Assembly: GCF_000014225.1 (NCBI RefSeq)
Contig: NC_008228.1
Coordinates: forward strand, 3,658,001 to 3,722,000
DNA length: 64,000 nt
Direction: 5' to 3'
Source of the DNA: Paraglaciecola sp. T6c
GTDB lineage: Bacteria; Pseudomonadota; Gammaproteobacteria; Enterobacterales; Alteromonadaceae
Every line of letters starts with the position of its first letter. Within the stretch, counting starts at the first letter, position 1. Of the stretch, positions 27,539-36,093 are shown piece after piece. The notes under the pieces are model-generated. The model was not told where the DNA came from. It ran no database searches and worked only from the letters and a program-made list of their open reading frames with translations. Made by a program: the position numbers and the translations under genes.

Positions 27539-30500
27539 ATGTTAAAAAATATTCGCCTGCACTTAGAGAAAGATGAAGAAAAACAAGCCGCATTGGATGA
27601 TGCTCTAGCTAAAAGCATTGTTGAAACACGCAGCAATAGCTTTAATGCATTTCAGCGCAATATTCCTTCACTTCTTCCCTTGATCAAAGATTCTAAGCTT
27701 TCAAACCTATCTTTATTTATTAATAAGTGGGGCGAGACCAATATCGTTGATTATGGAATAGGCAGAACATTTTATGGTTTTTACCCTCAAGAAGAAATAA
27801 ATCAGCAGGTAGCGCAGTCACTTGAACATTGCCCTAGTGTTGAGTTTCACAAAACAAAAATACAATCAAAGCATACTGATACGCTCACAGACCCATTAGA
27901 TTTTACCCAACTGGAAAGCTTTACGACCGAGCAAGCCATGGGTCCTATGCCAGATGAAGTGGAATGTTTAGTGGTACTGGGCTGTGGCCTCGGTTTGCAC
28001 ATAAAGCAATTACTTGAAGCGAGAACGATTAAAAACCTCATTATTTATGAACCTGAAGTGCAGTACTTTCAATGCTCAACAATGGCGACGCCTTGGGCTG
28101 ATATTTTTGCTTTAGCCAAAGCAAAAGGGACTTCACTGTTCATTCAAATAGAGAAAGATGGCAGAGACTTACTGTCGGATATAAACGAACTTAGGGAACA
28201 CATTTCCTTAACCCGTTTTTATGTTTATAAGCACTATAACCAGCAGGTGTTCGATTCGATTCATCAGGATATCTGCACGCGTAGCTGGGAAGAAATTAGC
28301 AATAATGGCTTTACCATCGCGCGCGAGAAAAGTCATTTAGAATACGTACCATTCTGGACTCCTAAACTAGACTTAAATACGCACCACCAAGTGTCACCCC
28401 AGAGCGCGTTATTCAAACAGAACCTAGGCGCATTTAAAAAATACTTCCCAAATATTTATCAGCAATATAAAGATTACAAACCCAAGATTTGGTTGCCAAT
28501 TAAAAACCAGTCTGAAGAGGTTAACGTATTAAAGTCCGAGGGGTTGTATCCCTGGTACGGAAACTCACCAAAGCAAGACTGCATCTTAAATTTTGAAAAT
28601 TTTAACGAACAACCGAATAAAGATGGGCTCGTGCTTGGTTATAAAGGCACCAAACTCGCGCACTATATCCACTATCAGTTTGTAAATGAGACCCAAGATC
28701 TTTTAAAAGAAGCAGAAGAAGAAGTGGGTGAATTGCCCGAAACAATTGCTTCTATCATCATGTTCGGGCTGGGTATTGGTTACCAATTAGAAAAATTGCT
28801 GGAAGAACACACGGTGGAAAAACTGTTTGTTTGCGAGCCAAACCCTGATTTTTTTTACGCGTCTTTGTTCGCAATAGATTGGCAAGCCATCTTTGAAAAA
28901 GTAGAAGCCAGTGATGCACGCATATATCTGAATGTAGGTGATGATGGCACTCACTTATTCAATGACCTGCTAAACCAATTCCACTCGATTGGCCCCTATA
29001 TTTTAAATAATACCTATTTTTACCAAAGCTATTATAACGCTTCACTCAATAGCGCCATTGCCCAGCTCAGGGAGCAGCTTCAGGTGGTTATCTCCATGGG
29101 AGAATACTTCGATCATGCCTATTACGGCATCGAGCACATGAAAGAAGGGTTCCGGCGCGATTATCCAGTACTCATGAATACCCCATCGCAATTCCTAAGT
29201 TATGAAGATAAGGAAGTCCCGGTTTTTATAGTAGGTAATGGGCCCTCTTTAGATATGTCGATTGAGGCAATCAAAGAATGGCGTGACCAGGCTATCGTCA
29301 TTAGCTGTGGTACCGCCCTCCAGGCGCTTTATAAGAATGGCATCACGCCTGATTTTCACGCTGAGATAGAACAAAACCGCAGCACCTTCGATTGGCCGGT
29401 GTTGATAGGTGATTTAGACTATTTAAAAGAAATAACGCTTATTTCCTGCAATGGTATTCACCCAGACACATGCGAGTTATACAAAGATGTACTGATCGCG
29501 TTTAAAGAGGGGGAATCATCAACAGTTTCTGCATTAAGTGTACTAGGAAAGCAGCACTTCGAAGTACTTCAGCAATCCTTCCCTACTGTTAGTAATTTTG
29601 TAACTAACATTATTAGTGTACTGGGCTTCAACCATATTTATTTAATGGGTGTAGATTTAGGTTTTGTTGATGTAAACCATCATCACTCGAAGTCTTCTGG
29701 CTATTACCAAGAAGATGGTAAAGAAACCTACGACTACTCGACCGCTAATATCACCTCACTTGTTGTACCAGGTAATTTTAGGCCTAAGGTAAATACTAAA
29801 CATGAGTTTAAAGTATCACGGCAGATCATCGAGCAAGTCACCCACCGAAAGCCAAAAGAACAAACCTTCTACAATTGTAGCGACGGAGCAAGAATCAAAG
29901 GAACGACCCCACTTGAGATCGATAATCTACTCATCATGGCGAGCAATGATGAGCGTGACCATGCTTTGGAAAAACTGCATAAAAAGGTTTTCTCAACCAA
30001 GCACAGTACCCACTTTATCGAAAAATATGAAAAGCAATTCTCACATAAATTAATGCTTGAAGAAGTGCAGCAACTGCAAGAGTTGGTTGAGGAATACTTA
30101 TCAACACCTGACGATATAAATAAGCTGATTAATGCTCAAAAAGAGTTACTGTTTGATTCTTATCAGACGGGCCGCTCTCTGCTGTTTTATTATATGTATG
30201 GGACGGTAAATTATGCGAATGCTGTGTTATTAAAGCTAGGGGCTAGTACTATATTAAATGAATTTAGTAACCTTAGCATAACTAAGAAAAAATGGTTCAC
30301 AACCCTAACAATTATAAAAGAGTTAATAACAGTAAGTGAATACAATGATTTCGACATTTCAGCTTTTAACTCCAATAAAAGAGAACTAATGAGTTTGCAA
30401 CATAGCTGTTCCGATAGCTCTCTCTTAGTTGTTACTGATTCAGCCGAATTTAAAGAGTCTTTAAGACTACTTTTAAAAATAGAATTTGCGTGGATTAATA

Positions 30501-31078
30501 AATTGAATGTCATAAATTCTGAACAACTAAATAGATACTCAGATGTGCCTGACTATGTTATTTACCATTTAAATGACCCGTTAACCGTATCTTTGTACGG
30601 AAGAAAAAATACCATTATCAGTTTGTGTAAAGATGCCAATTTCCCTACTGAGTATAAGGGCGTAACTTATCTTAAACGCCAAACCTCTGACAACGAATTG
30701 ATATTTAATAATCCAGTGTTTTATACCAGAGCGGCACTTATTGCATGTTTTAGTAACCCAAAATGTGACCTTATCATTCCTAAATATATTGCAGCAAATG
30801 AAGCAAACTTAGATACCCCCATACAAAAATTTTCAGAAGTATATATGGCCTACAATAATCTTTTTTACATTTGTTTGTTTTCAAAAGACAATTCTCACCA
30901 AGAGACAAGAATCTCTAATAACGGTACTAGAATGAAAAGAATTGTTCAGCCCCTCACGATTAGAGAGTTAGTGTACAAATTAATGCCTATGGATGAATAT
31001 CGCAAACATAAACAGAGTATTCTAGATTTGATGCATTCTAAACTGCAATCGAGTATAGAGGCTCCGCTACAACTTTAA
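27539..31078 (+). CDS. Large Maf-type flagellin glycosyltransferase (motility accessory factor)
   Basis: Maf proteins transfer nonulosonic acids such as pseudaminic acid onto flagellin in the cytoplasm. The core domain is recognisable at about residues 560-770 by VFIVGNGPSLDMSIEAIKEW, ISCGTALQALYKNGITPDFH and later YLMGVDLGFVDVNHHHSKSS. Before it, two related blocks (about residues 135-250 and 397-510) share a GxGxGxxxxxLLE nucleotide-fold start (VVLGCGLGLHIKQLLE; IMFGLGIGYQLEKLLE) and later EP-x3-F and DGxxL stretches. They look like a tandem duplication. The last ~300 residues are A+T-rich, unrecognised and unlike the rest. At 1179 residues it is much longer than typical family members. Pseudaminic acid made by the pse genes is the likely donor. 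Confidence 0.88.
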   Translation: MLKNIRLHLEKDEEKQAALDDALAKSIVETRSNSFNAFQRNIPSLLPLIKDSKLSNLSLFINKWGETNIVDYGIGRTFYGFYPQEEINQQVAQSLEHCPSVEFHKTKIQSKHTDTLTDPLDFTQLESFTTEQAMGPMPDEVECLVVLGCGLGLHIKQLLEARTIKNLIIYEPEVQYFQCSTMATPWADIFALAKAKGTSLFIQIEKDGRDLLSDINELREHISLTRFYVYKHYNQQVFDSIHQDICTRSWEEISNNGFTIAREKSHLEYVPFWTPKLDLNTHHQVSPQSALFKQNLGAFKKYFPNIYQQYKDYKPKIWLPIKNQSEEVNVLKSEGLYPWYGNSPKQDCILNFENFNEQPNKDGLVLGYKGTKLAHYIHYQFVNETQDLLKEAEEEVGELPETIASIIMFGLGIGYQLEKLLEEHTVEKLFVCEPNPDFFYASLFAIDWQAIFEKVEASDARIYLNVGDDGTHLFNDLLNQFHSIGPYILNNTYFYQSYYNASLNSAIAQLREQLQVVISMGEYFDHAYYGIEHMKEGFRRDYPVLMNTPSQFLSYEDKEVPVFIVGNGPSLDMSIEAIKEWRDQAIVISCGTALQALYKNGITPDFHAEIEQNRSTFDWPVLIGDLDYLKEITLISCNGIHPDTCELYKDVLIAFKEGESSTVSALSVLGKQHFEVLQQSFPTVSNFVTNIISVLGFNHIYLMGVDLGFVDVNHHHSKSSGYYQEDGKETYDYSTANITSLVVPGNFRPKVNTKHEFKVSRQIIEQVTHRKPKEQTFYNCSDGARIKGTTPLEIDNLLIMASNDERDHALEKLHKKVFSTKHSTHFIEKYEKQFSHKLMLEEVQQLQELVEEYLSTPDDINKLINAQKELLFDSYQTGRSLLFYYMYGTVNYANAVLLKLGASTILNEFSNLSITKKKWFTTLTIIKELITVSEYNDFDISAFNSNKRELMSLQHSCSDSSLLVVTDSAEFKESLRLLLKIEFAWINKLNVINSEQLNRYSDVPDYVIYHLNDPLTVSLYGRKNTIISLCKDANFPTEYKGVTYLKRQTSDNELIFNNPVFYTRAALIACFSNPKCDLIIPKYIAANEANLDTPIQKFSEVYMAYNNLFYICLFSKDNSHQETRISNNGTRMKRIVQPLTIRELVYKLMPMDEYRKHKQSILDLMHSKLQSSIEAPLQL

Positions 31079-31152
31079 GATGAAAGAATAAGATTGAACC
31101 CCTGAAGGATATTTTTTAGCAATCACTCACTAATGAGCATAAAAGAAACATA

Positions 31153-31950
31153 ATGAACTTAAAAAATGTTAAACACTGCGCTAAGGCTGAGAATTTTTTA
31201 GAAGAATTAACTGCAATGGTAGTTAATCGTTCTATAGAAGTTAGTGTCAAAAACAACAACCCATTACCAAAAGTGTTTTACATTGGCATTGGAAAAACAG
31301 GTTCGAGCTCGATAAAAAAATATATAAATGAAACTGTGGCTCATTGGCATGACGAGAGCTATTTTGAAGAAATTTATCAAACTGACTTGTTGACAAAAAA
31401 TAACCTTTGTTTGTACGACTTGATCTTATACATGGGCAAACAATATAAGTTTAAACCTTTAATTATTGAAACATATAGAGAGCCGGTAGCTAGATCTATT
31501 TCTGGGTTAGCCCACAGAAACCGTATTTCAGAACTCTCAACAACAAACTATGAAGAATTTAAAAATAGGATAACGGTTGATTTCATCACATTAACCAGCC
31601 AACCATATAGCTTAAAATGGAAGTCTTATTTTTCTGTCGATTTAATTGCCGAATTTAGTAAAACCACAAATTACTTTTACAAAGAATTAACTGACATTAA
31701 ATTATTATTTCTAAAGCTCGAAGATGTGAAAAACTGGCCACTCATTATTAAAGTCGCCGGCTATCATTATGAAAACATCATTTCTAATGATGCAACTAAA
31801 TCAAAGTTTCGTGATTTATATTCAGAAGTGATGGCTAAATTTAGGTTGTCTGAAAAAGACCTCAATAAGATTTACCACAATAATTTGATTAAATCTTTTT
31901 ATACCCAAAACGAAATTAATTCATTTAAAAAAAAGTGGGGAAAAAACTGA
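31153..31950 (+). CDS. Sulfotransferase-like protein
   Basis: The 265-residue protein has FYIGIGKTGSSSIKKYINET at about residues 42-61, resembling the 5'-phosphosulfate-binding loop of sulfotransferases, and IIETYREPVARSISGLAHRN near residue 106, resembling the 3'-phosphate-binding motif. A putative capsular-polysaccharide-synthesis family with the same fold is an alternative label. It lies 74 nt after maf on the same strand, so it may modify the same glycan. The DNA is markedly A+T-rich compared with the flagellar core genes, suggesting recent acquisition. Function is inferred only from the two motifs. Confidence 0.65.
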   Translation: MNLKNVKHCAKAENFLEELTAMVVNRSIEVSVKNNNPLPKVFYIGIGKTGSSSIKKYINETVAHWHDESYFEEIYQTDLLTKNNLCLYDLILYMGKQYKFKPLIIETYREPVARSISGLAHRNRISELSTTNYEEFKNRITVDFITLTSQPYSLKWKSYFSVDLIAEFSKTTNYFYKELTDIKLLFLKLEDVKNWPLIIKVAGYHYENIISNDATKSKFRDLYSEVMAKFRLSEKDLNKIYHNNLIKSFYTQNEINSFKKKWGKN

Positions 31951-31966
31951 AATCCCCCCCCTTTTT
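31929..31966. terminator. Hairpin with an eight-C tract between convergent genes
   Basis: The A-rich AAAAAGTGGGG arm at 31930-31940 can pair with CCCC and the following CTTTTT (31954-31966), leaving a loop of about 13 nt and a plus-strand U-tract. It overlaps the end of the sulfotransferase gene and lies 18 nt before the convergent gene's stop. The unbroken C8 run makes the pairing register ambiguous. Confidence 0.45.
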
Positions 31967-31984
31967 GCTTATCGCCAATGATAT

Positions 31985-32764
31985 TTATTTGGTGCGTTTT
32001 AAGAAACCGTCGGGCGCAACAGTGATCAATAACTTATCGTGAATACTCTTATCAATCTCAAACTCAGGGTGTGATTTCAGGTACTCCCATACCGCTGTTT
32101 TAGGATTGTTTCCCGGACCCCAAGGACGGTTTGGAAACATATTTTCAGGCATATCATCAATTACAGTATCAAAAACAACACAATAACTGCCCACACTGGT
32201 TAGATTTGCATAGGCTTCTAACTCAGCAAGCACATGCTCATGAGTATGATTGGAATCGAGGCAGACCATTATTCGTGAATATTGTTTAGCGAATGTTTTG
32301 ACTGTATTAACAATATCCGGGTCAATACTCGACCCTTGGATCATTTCAATTCGTGATGCCATAGGGTGGCACTCAATAGCATCACGATTATGCTCACGGA
32401 TGTCTATATCAATGGCTAACACTTTACGTTTGGATTTTTTTGGATCAATTGTCTGCCCAGATTGAATAGCTTCACACATATCGAGTTGGGCTAACATTGA
32501 GGCGCTGAATATGATTGATCCACCATGAGCTATGCCTGTTTCAATAATTAAGTCTGGTTTTATTTCCCAAATGAGCTCCTGCATCGCAACGATATCTTGA
32601 GGAACCTGTATAATGGGCCTACCAAGCCAACTAAAGTTATAGGTATAATTATCCGCAGCCGTGTCTTTTATCCACTCATATGACTGAGTTTTAAGAGTCG
32701 GTTTTTCACCTAAAGAACGAATGTTTTTTGCGACTTCTTGCTTAAATTTTTGATGTTTATCCAT
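31985..32764 (-). CDS. Cephalosporin hydroxylase (CmcI)-like methyltransferase/hydroxylase
   Basis: The 259-residue protein matches the CmcI family: LGRPIIQVPQDIVAMQELIW, PDLIIETGIAHGGSIIFSAS (SAM-binding region), VLAIDIDIREHNRDAIECHP and MVCLDSNHTHEHVLAELEAY. Family members include sugar O-methyltransferases in polysaccharide clusters and the cephamycin enzyme. In this setting sugar O-methylation is the more likely role. It overlaps the WbqC-like gene by 8 nt and ends the island's minus-strand run. Confidence 0.8.
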   Translation of the reverse strand: MDKHQKFKQEVAKNIRSLGEKPTLKTQSYEWIKDTAADNYTYNFSWLGRPIIQVPQDIVAMQELIWEIKPDLIIETGIAHGGSIIFSASMLAQLDMCEAIQSGQTIDPKKSKRKVLAIDIDIREHNRDAIECHPMASRIEMIQGSSIDPDIVNTVKTFAKQYSRIMVCLDSNHTHEHVLAELEAYANLTSVGSYCVVFDTVIDDMPENMFPNRPWGPGNNPKTAVWEYLKSHPEFEIDKSIHDKLLITVAPDGFLKRTK

Positions 32765-33467
32765 TAATAAATTCTCTCCAATGTATTGTGTTGGATTTTA
32801 TATATTCAATTCCACTAACCCCTTTGTATGCAATAAGATCCAATATCGACATATGGCTGATAAATGTATTGTCCCACTGTTGGTAAGCTTTATTTTCGTA
32901 TTTCATGTATTCAACGGAAATTCCATTTTTTTCAAACTGTTCATGTTGCAAATAGTTTTTGGCTCCGTGTCCGGTGATGTAATGACTTCCTCCGGTCGCT
33001 TTGACTATATTTATCAGTTTATCTGAACTTGAACCTAGTACAGCCATAGTGGATGAACGTAAAGTTTGGGTCTGTATTGAAAAGTATTTTGCTACCGCTT
33101 CTACTGCTCGTATATTCAAACTGGCTAAGTCAGCGTCGTTAAAGCGAAAGACATCCTCAACTAACTGTAAAACGTCTTCTTTAAAAGGTGCCTTAGCATA
33201 AAAGTGAGCTAAGGATTTTAAATGTTTCCCTTGCCAAGATTGTGAGTAATCGATTGCTGTTTGGTTAATATTGACCTTATCTTGTTTTTTTATAGGGACT
33301 GTTAGCCACATGGTATCGGGGGATTTTGCGATTTTTACTCTACTGATAAAACTTCTACCTTGAGGGTATTGCACATCATCATAGTGAACAAATACGTCTG
33401 CTAATAACATTTGCTCGAATATTCCAATCCAAGGGAAATACATGGGCTGAGAGACGACTACCTTCAC
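32757..33467 (-). CDS. WbqC-like family protein
   Basis: The 236-residue protein matches the WbqC family through VVSQPMYFPWIGIFEQMLLA, DVFVHYDDVQYPQGRSF and ISRVKI near the N-terminus, and TGGSHYITGHGAKNYL with ISHMSILDLIAYKG later. The family is common in O-antigen and glycosylation clusters, but its reaction is not settled; a role in amino-sugar acylation or formylation has been suggested from context. The start is GTG, preceded by a strong GGAGGTGA site that overlaps the end of the formyltransferase gene. This implies coupling to that gene. Confidence 0.85.
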   Translation of the reverse strand: MKVVVSQPMYFPWIGIFEQMLLADVFVHYDDVQYPQGRSFISRVKIAKSPDTMWLTVPIKKQDKVNINQTAIDYSQSWQGKHLKSLAHFYAKAPFKEDVLQLVEDVFRFNDADLASLNIRAVEAVAKYFSIQTQTLRSSTMAVLGSSSDKLINIVKATGGSHYITGHGAKNYLQHEQFEKNGISVEYMKYENKAYQQWDNTFISHMSILDLIAYKGVSGIEYIKSNTIHWREFING

Positions 33468-34163
33468 TCAAATCACCTCCAAATTTTCAACATTTTGAAC
33501 GCACACTACTTGCTCATAGTAAGCTTGCGTCAAATGATAAGGCGGAATAGCGCGAGGCTCATCTAATTTTGATATCAATAATTGAGCTAATTTCTCCTTA
33601 CCTATACTGATTTCTACACCTTCTAATTTATCTATTAGTAGCAGCATAAGATAAACTTTTTGAACGTAGGATGCCGTATGCGCTTTGCTTGGCTGATTTT
33701 TCATTTGAAGTGTAATAGGAGTAGTCAGTTGCCCGAGTATTGGTCCGCCATCTATAGACTCATCTACTACATGCAGTGTGGCCCCTAATTGAGAATAACC
33801 ATCGTGTATTGCCTGTTCAATTGCCTCGAACCCTTTATAGTGCGGCAACAGAGAAGGATGGAAATTGACGGTGAGAATATTCGAAAATAGCGCTTCAGTT
33901 ACCAACCGACTATAAAACAAGCAAACCACTGCTACATCCCATTGGTGCCTAAATAGTTTAAATGCGTTTTGCGAAAAACGCGCGTTATCAGACTCAATAA
34001 TTAACTGCGCCTCAATATTGTTTTCAATGCAAAAGTCATAGATAGAGCACCGGCGATCAACAATCACGTAAAATTGATGTTGCTGCTTAGAACATTTATC
34101 CAATATCTGTTTGACTGTTTTAAAAACTGCTCCACCACTAGAAGCAATGAGTCCAATGCGCAT
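33468..34163 (-). CDS. Formyltransferase family protein (sugar N-formyltransferase candidate)
   Basis: The 231-residue protein belongs to the 10-formyltetrahydrofolate-dependent formyltransferase fold: MRIGLIASSGGAVFKTVKQI at the start, VNFHPSLLPHYKGFEAIEQA with the conserved Asn and His, and LGATLHVVDESIDGGPILGQ with the conserved Asp. PurN-type enzymes share these motifs, but the setting in a sugar island, next to an aminotransferase 0.8 kb upstream, suggests N-formylation of an amino sugar. It follows the methyltransferase by 2 nt. Confidence 0.82.
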   Translation of the reverse strand: MRIGLIASSGGAVFKTVKQILDKCSKQQHQFYVIVDRRCSIYDFCIENNIEAQLIIESDNARFSQNAFKLFRHQWDVAVVCLFYSRLVTEALFSNILTVNFHPSLLPHYKGFEAIEQAIHDGYSQLGATLHVVDESIDGGPILGQLTTPITLQMKNQPSKAHTASYVQKVYLMLLLIDKLEGVEISIGKEKLAQLLISKLDEPRAIPPYHLTQAYYEQVVCVQNVENLEVI

Positions 34164-34165
34164 AT

Positions 34166-34792
34166 TTAAACACCTTCCTTGTAGAGGTATACAGTGTATT
34201 CATACATTGGATAGGCATGATCAATTTTTATATGCCGAGTGATATTATCCAAACAAAATGCGATTAACGCTTCTGGGCTTTTATAAAATAGGTTATCAAC
34301 CTTAAAGTTGACTCTGTCAGTCATAATATTAAATGCAATGCCAATATTACTGATCTCAAACATGGTTTTGATTAACTTTTCCATGTATGCCGTCATTGAC
34401 GACTGGCTAGCGGTTAATTTTTGCGTGAGAATTCCATTGCATACTACATAGTCATATTTGCAGTCAAACTGATGAGACAGAATATCGGCCTCTATAAACT
34501 GGTTATCTGGAAATGTTTTCCTCGAATGGCTAAGCATATTTTGTGCTACATCAATGCCGGAATAATCGATATTCAGACTTTGCTCCTTGAGATAACTTAA
34601 TAGCCCCGCAAAACCACACCCCACATCTAACATGCTAGCTTTGGTGGTAGCATCTACAATGACCTTGAGCATCTGTTGGTAACGCATATTAGCGGTTTGG
34701 GTGTCTCGCCAATCTGCACCTTTTGCCGTTGCGCCATGTGTATCGAAACAATGCTCATAGTGATTTTTAAAACGTCTAGTGACTTCATCCAT
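34166..34792 (-). CDS. Class I SAM-dependent methyltransferase
   Basis: The 208-residue protein has motif I SMLDVGCGFAGLLSYLKE near residue 60, followed by YSGIDVAQNMLSHSRKTFPD and IEADILSHQFDCKYDYVVCN, the classic Rossmann order. Its substrate is unknown. It opens a tight run with the formyltransferase, WbqC-like and CmcI-like genes (gaps of 2 and 0 nt, then an 8-nt overlap). A 188-nt gap separates this run from the aminotransferase upstream, so it may have its own promoter. Confidence 0.82.
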   Translation of the reverse strand: MDEVTRRFKNHYEHCFDTHGATAKGADWRDTQTANMRYQQMLKVIVDATTKASMLDVGCGFAGLLSYLKEQSLNIDYSGIDVAQNMLSHSRKTFPDNQFIEADILSHQFDCKYDYVVCNGILTQKLTASQSSMTAYMEKLIKTMFEISNIGIAFNIMTDRVNFKVDNLFYKSPEALIAFCLDNITRHIKIDHAYPMYEYTVYLYKEGV

Positions 34793-34980
34793 ATGCTGTA
34801 ACTAACTCTACTTTGGTTAACAAAAAGAAAAAAGTACAACGCTACAAACGTTAGTTAAATACGCTGGTATCGTGCACTCTGAGCGACATAAATGTGATTC
34901 AACCAACCTAATCATATGCCCTAGCTTAGCTCACTCGTTTCTAACGTTTTGATTCTCACACCATTCGAGCAAGGACTTTT

Positions 34981-36093
34981 TTATCTAAAAACTGCGATCT
35001 GCTCTTTAAGATGACTTACTACATATTCAATATCTAGTTCATCCATATCAAAATAACTTGGTAGATTGATGCCCCTTTGATAAAGCGTCAAACTAATGGT
35101 GTTGTCCAATACAGGAGTAAACATTGGGAAACTCGACACTGGATAAAAAAACGGCCTGACTTGGATGTTTTTTTTGAGCATCGCTTGGATAAGCGCATCA
35201 CGTTTTTCTAGAGTAAAGGAAGCAGGCAATATTATCGTTGGCATCCAATAGCTATTTTTGCAGCCTTCTATCTCGGGGTTCATTATGATATCGGCATGGA
35301 CAAGACATGCTTCGTATTGTTCAAATATCCAGCGCTTGTTATCAACAAGTTCGCCTACTCTTTCTAATTGCGCTACGCCAATTGCAGCCTGCAAGTTAGA
35401 CATTTTATATTTTAGGCCAATTTGCTCACACCAAAATAGCTTTGGCACAGCCGGATCTCGACCATGGTTGGCAATGATGCTTGCTTGCGCAAATAACCCC
35501 GGATTATTACTGACTAACATGCCACCTTCGCCAGTGGTCATTGTTTTAGTACCATGAAATGAGAACACACCATAATCGCCAATTGAACCGGCTTTTTTTC
35601 CTTTATATTCAGAGCCTAATGCTTCAGCCGCATCTTCTATTACTGGCAAATTATACTTTTTGGCAATCCGCATAATTTCGTCCATGTTGACCAAATTTCC
35701 ATAAACATGCACCACCAAAATGGCTTTAGTTAATGGTGTAATCGCTGCTTCTACGGATTTGGGATCTATACACCAAGACTCTTCTTCAACATCCACAAAA
35801 ACTGGTGTAGCGCCCAATTGCACTATGGGCGAGATTGACGCAATCCAAGTAATATCAGGTACAATCACTTCATCTCTTGCCTTTAACCCTAGACTTGCAA
35901 ATGCAATATGTAATGCCCCAGTGCAACTTGAGGTTGCTAATCCAAATGGTGAATCTTGGTAAGCTTTAAACTCGTTCTCAAATCGAATTAAATAATCGTA
36001 ACAATGCTCCCCCCACCCATTACAAATAGCATCATTAACGTAGTCTATTTCACGTTGGGTAATGGATGGTTTAGCTGCCAGTACATTTCTCAT
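34981..36093 (-). CDS. DegT/DnrJ/EryC1-family sugar aminotransferase
   Basis: This PLP enzyme aminates keto-sugar nucleotides. It starts MRNVLAAKPSITQREIDYVN. The cofactor region has EDAAEALGSEYKGKKAGSIG, and the lysine that forms the internal aldimine is in FSFHGTKTMTTGEGGM. Length is 370 residues, normal. It overlaps the preceding C-methyltransferase gene by four bases and follows the CDP-deoxyglucose genes. A CDP- or dTDP-linked 4-keto-6-deoxyhexose is the likely substrate; the amination position cannot be read from the sequence. Confidence 0.88.
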   Translation of the reverse strand: MRNVLAAKPSITQREIDYVNDAICNGWGEHCYDYLIRFENEFKAYQDSPFGLATSSCTGALHIAFASLGLKARDEVIVPDITWIASISPIVQLGATPVFVDVEEESWCIDPKSVEAAITPLTKAILVVHVYGNLVNMDEIMRIAKKYNLPVIEDAAEALGSEYKGKKAGSIGDYGVFSFHGTKTMTTGEGGMLVSNNPGLFAQASIIANHGRDPAVPKLFWCEQIGLKYKMSNLQAAIGVAQLERVGELVDNKRWIFEQYEACLVHADIIMNPEIEGCKNSYWMPTIILPASFTLEKRDALIQAMLKKNIQVRPFFYPVSSFPMFTPVLDNTISLTLYQRGINLPSYFDMDELDIEYVVSHLKEQIAVFR

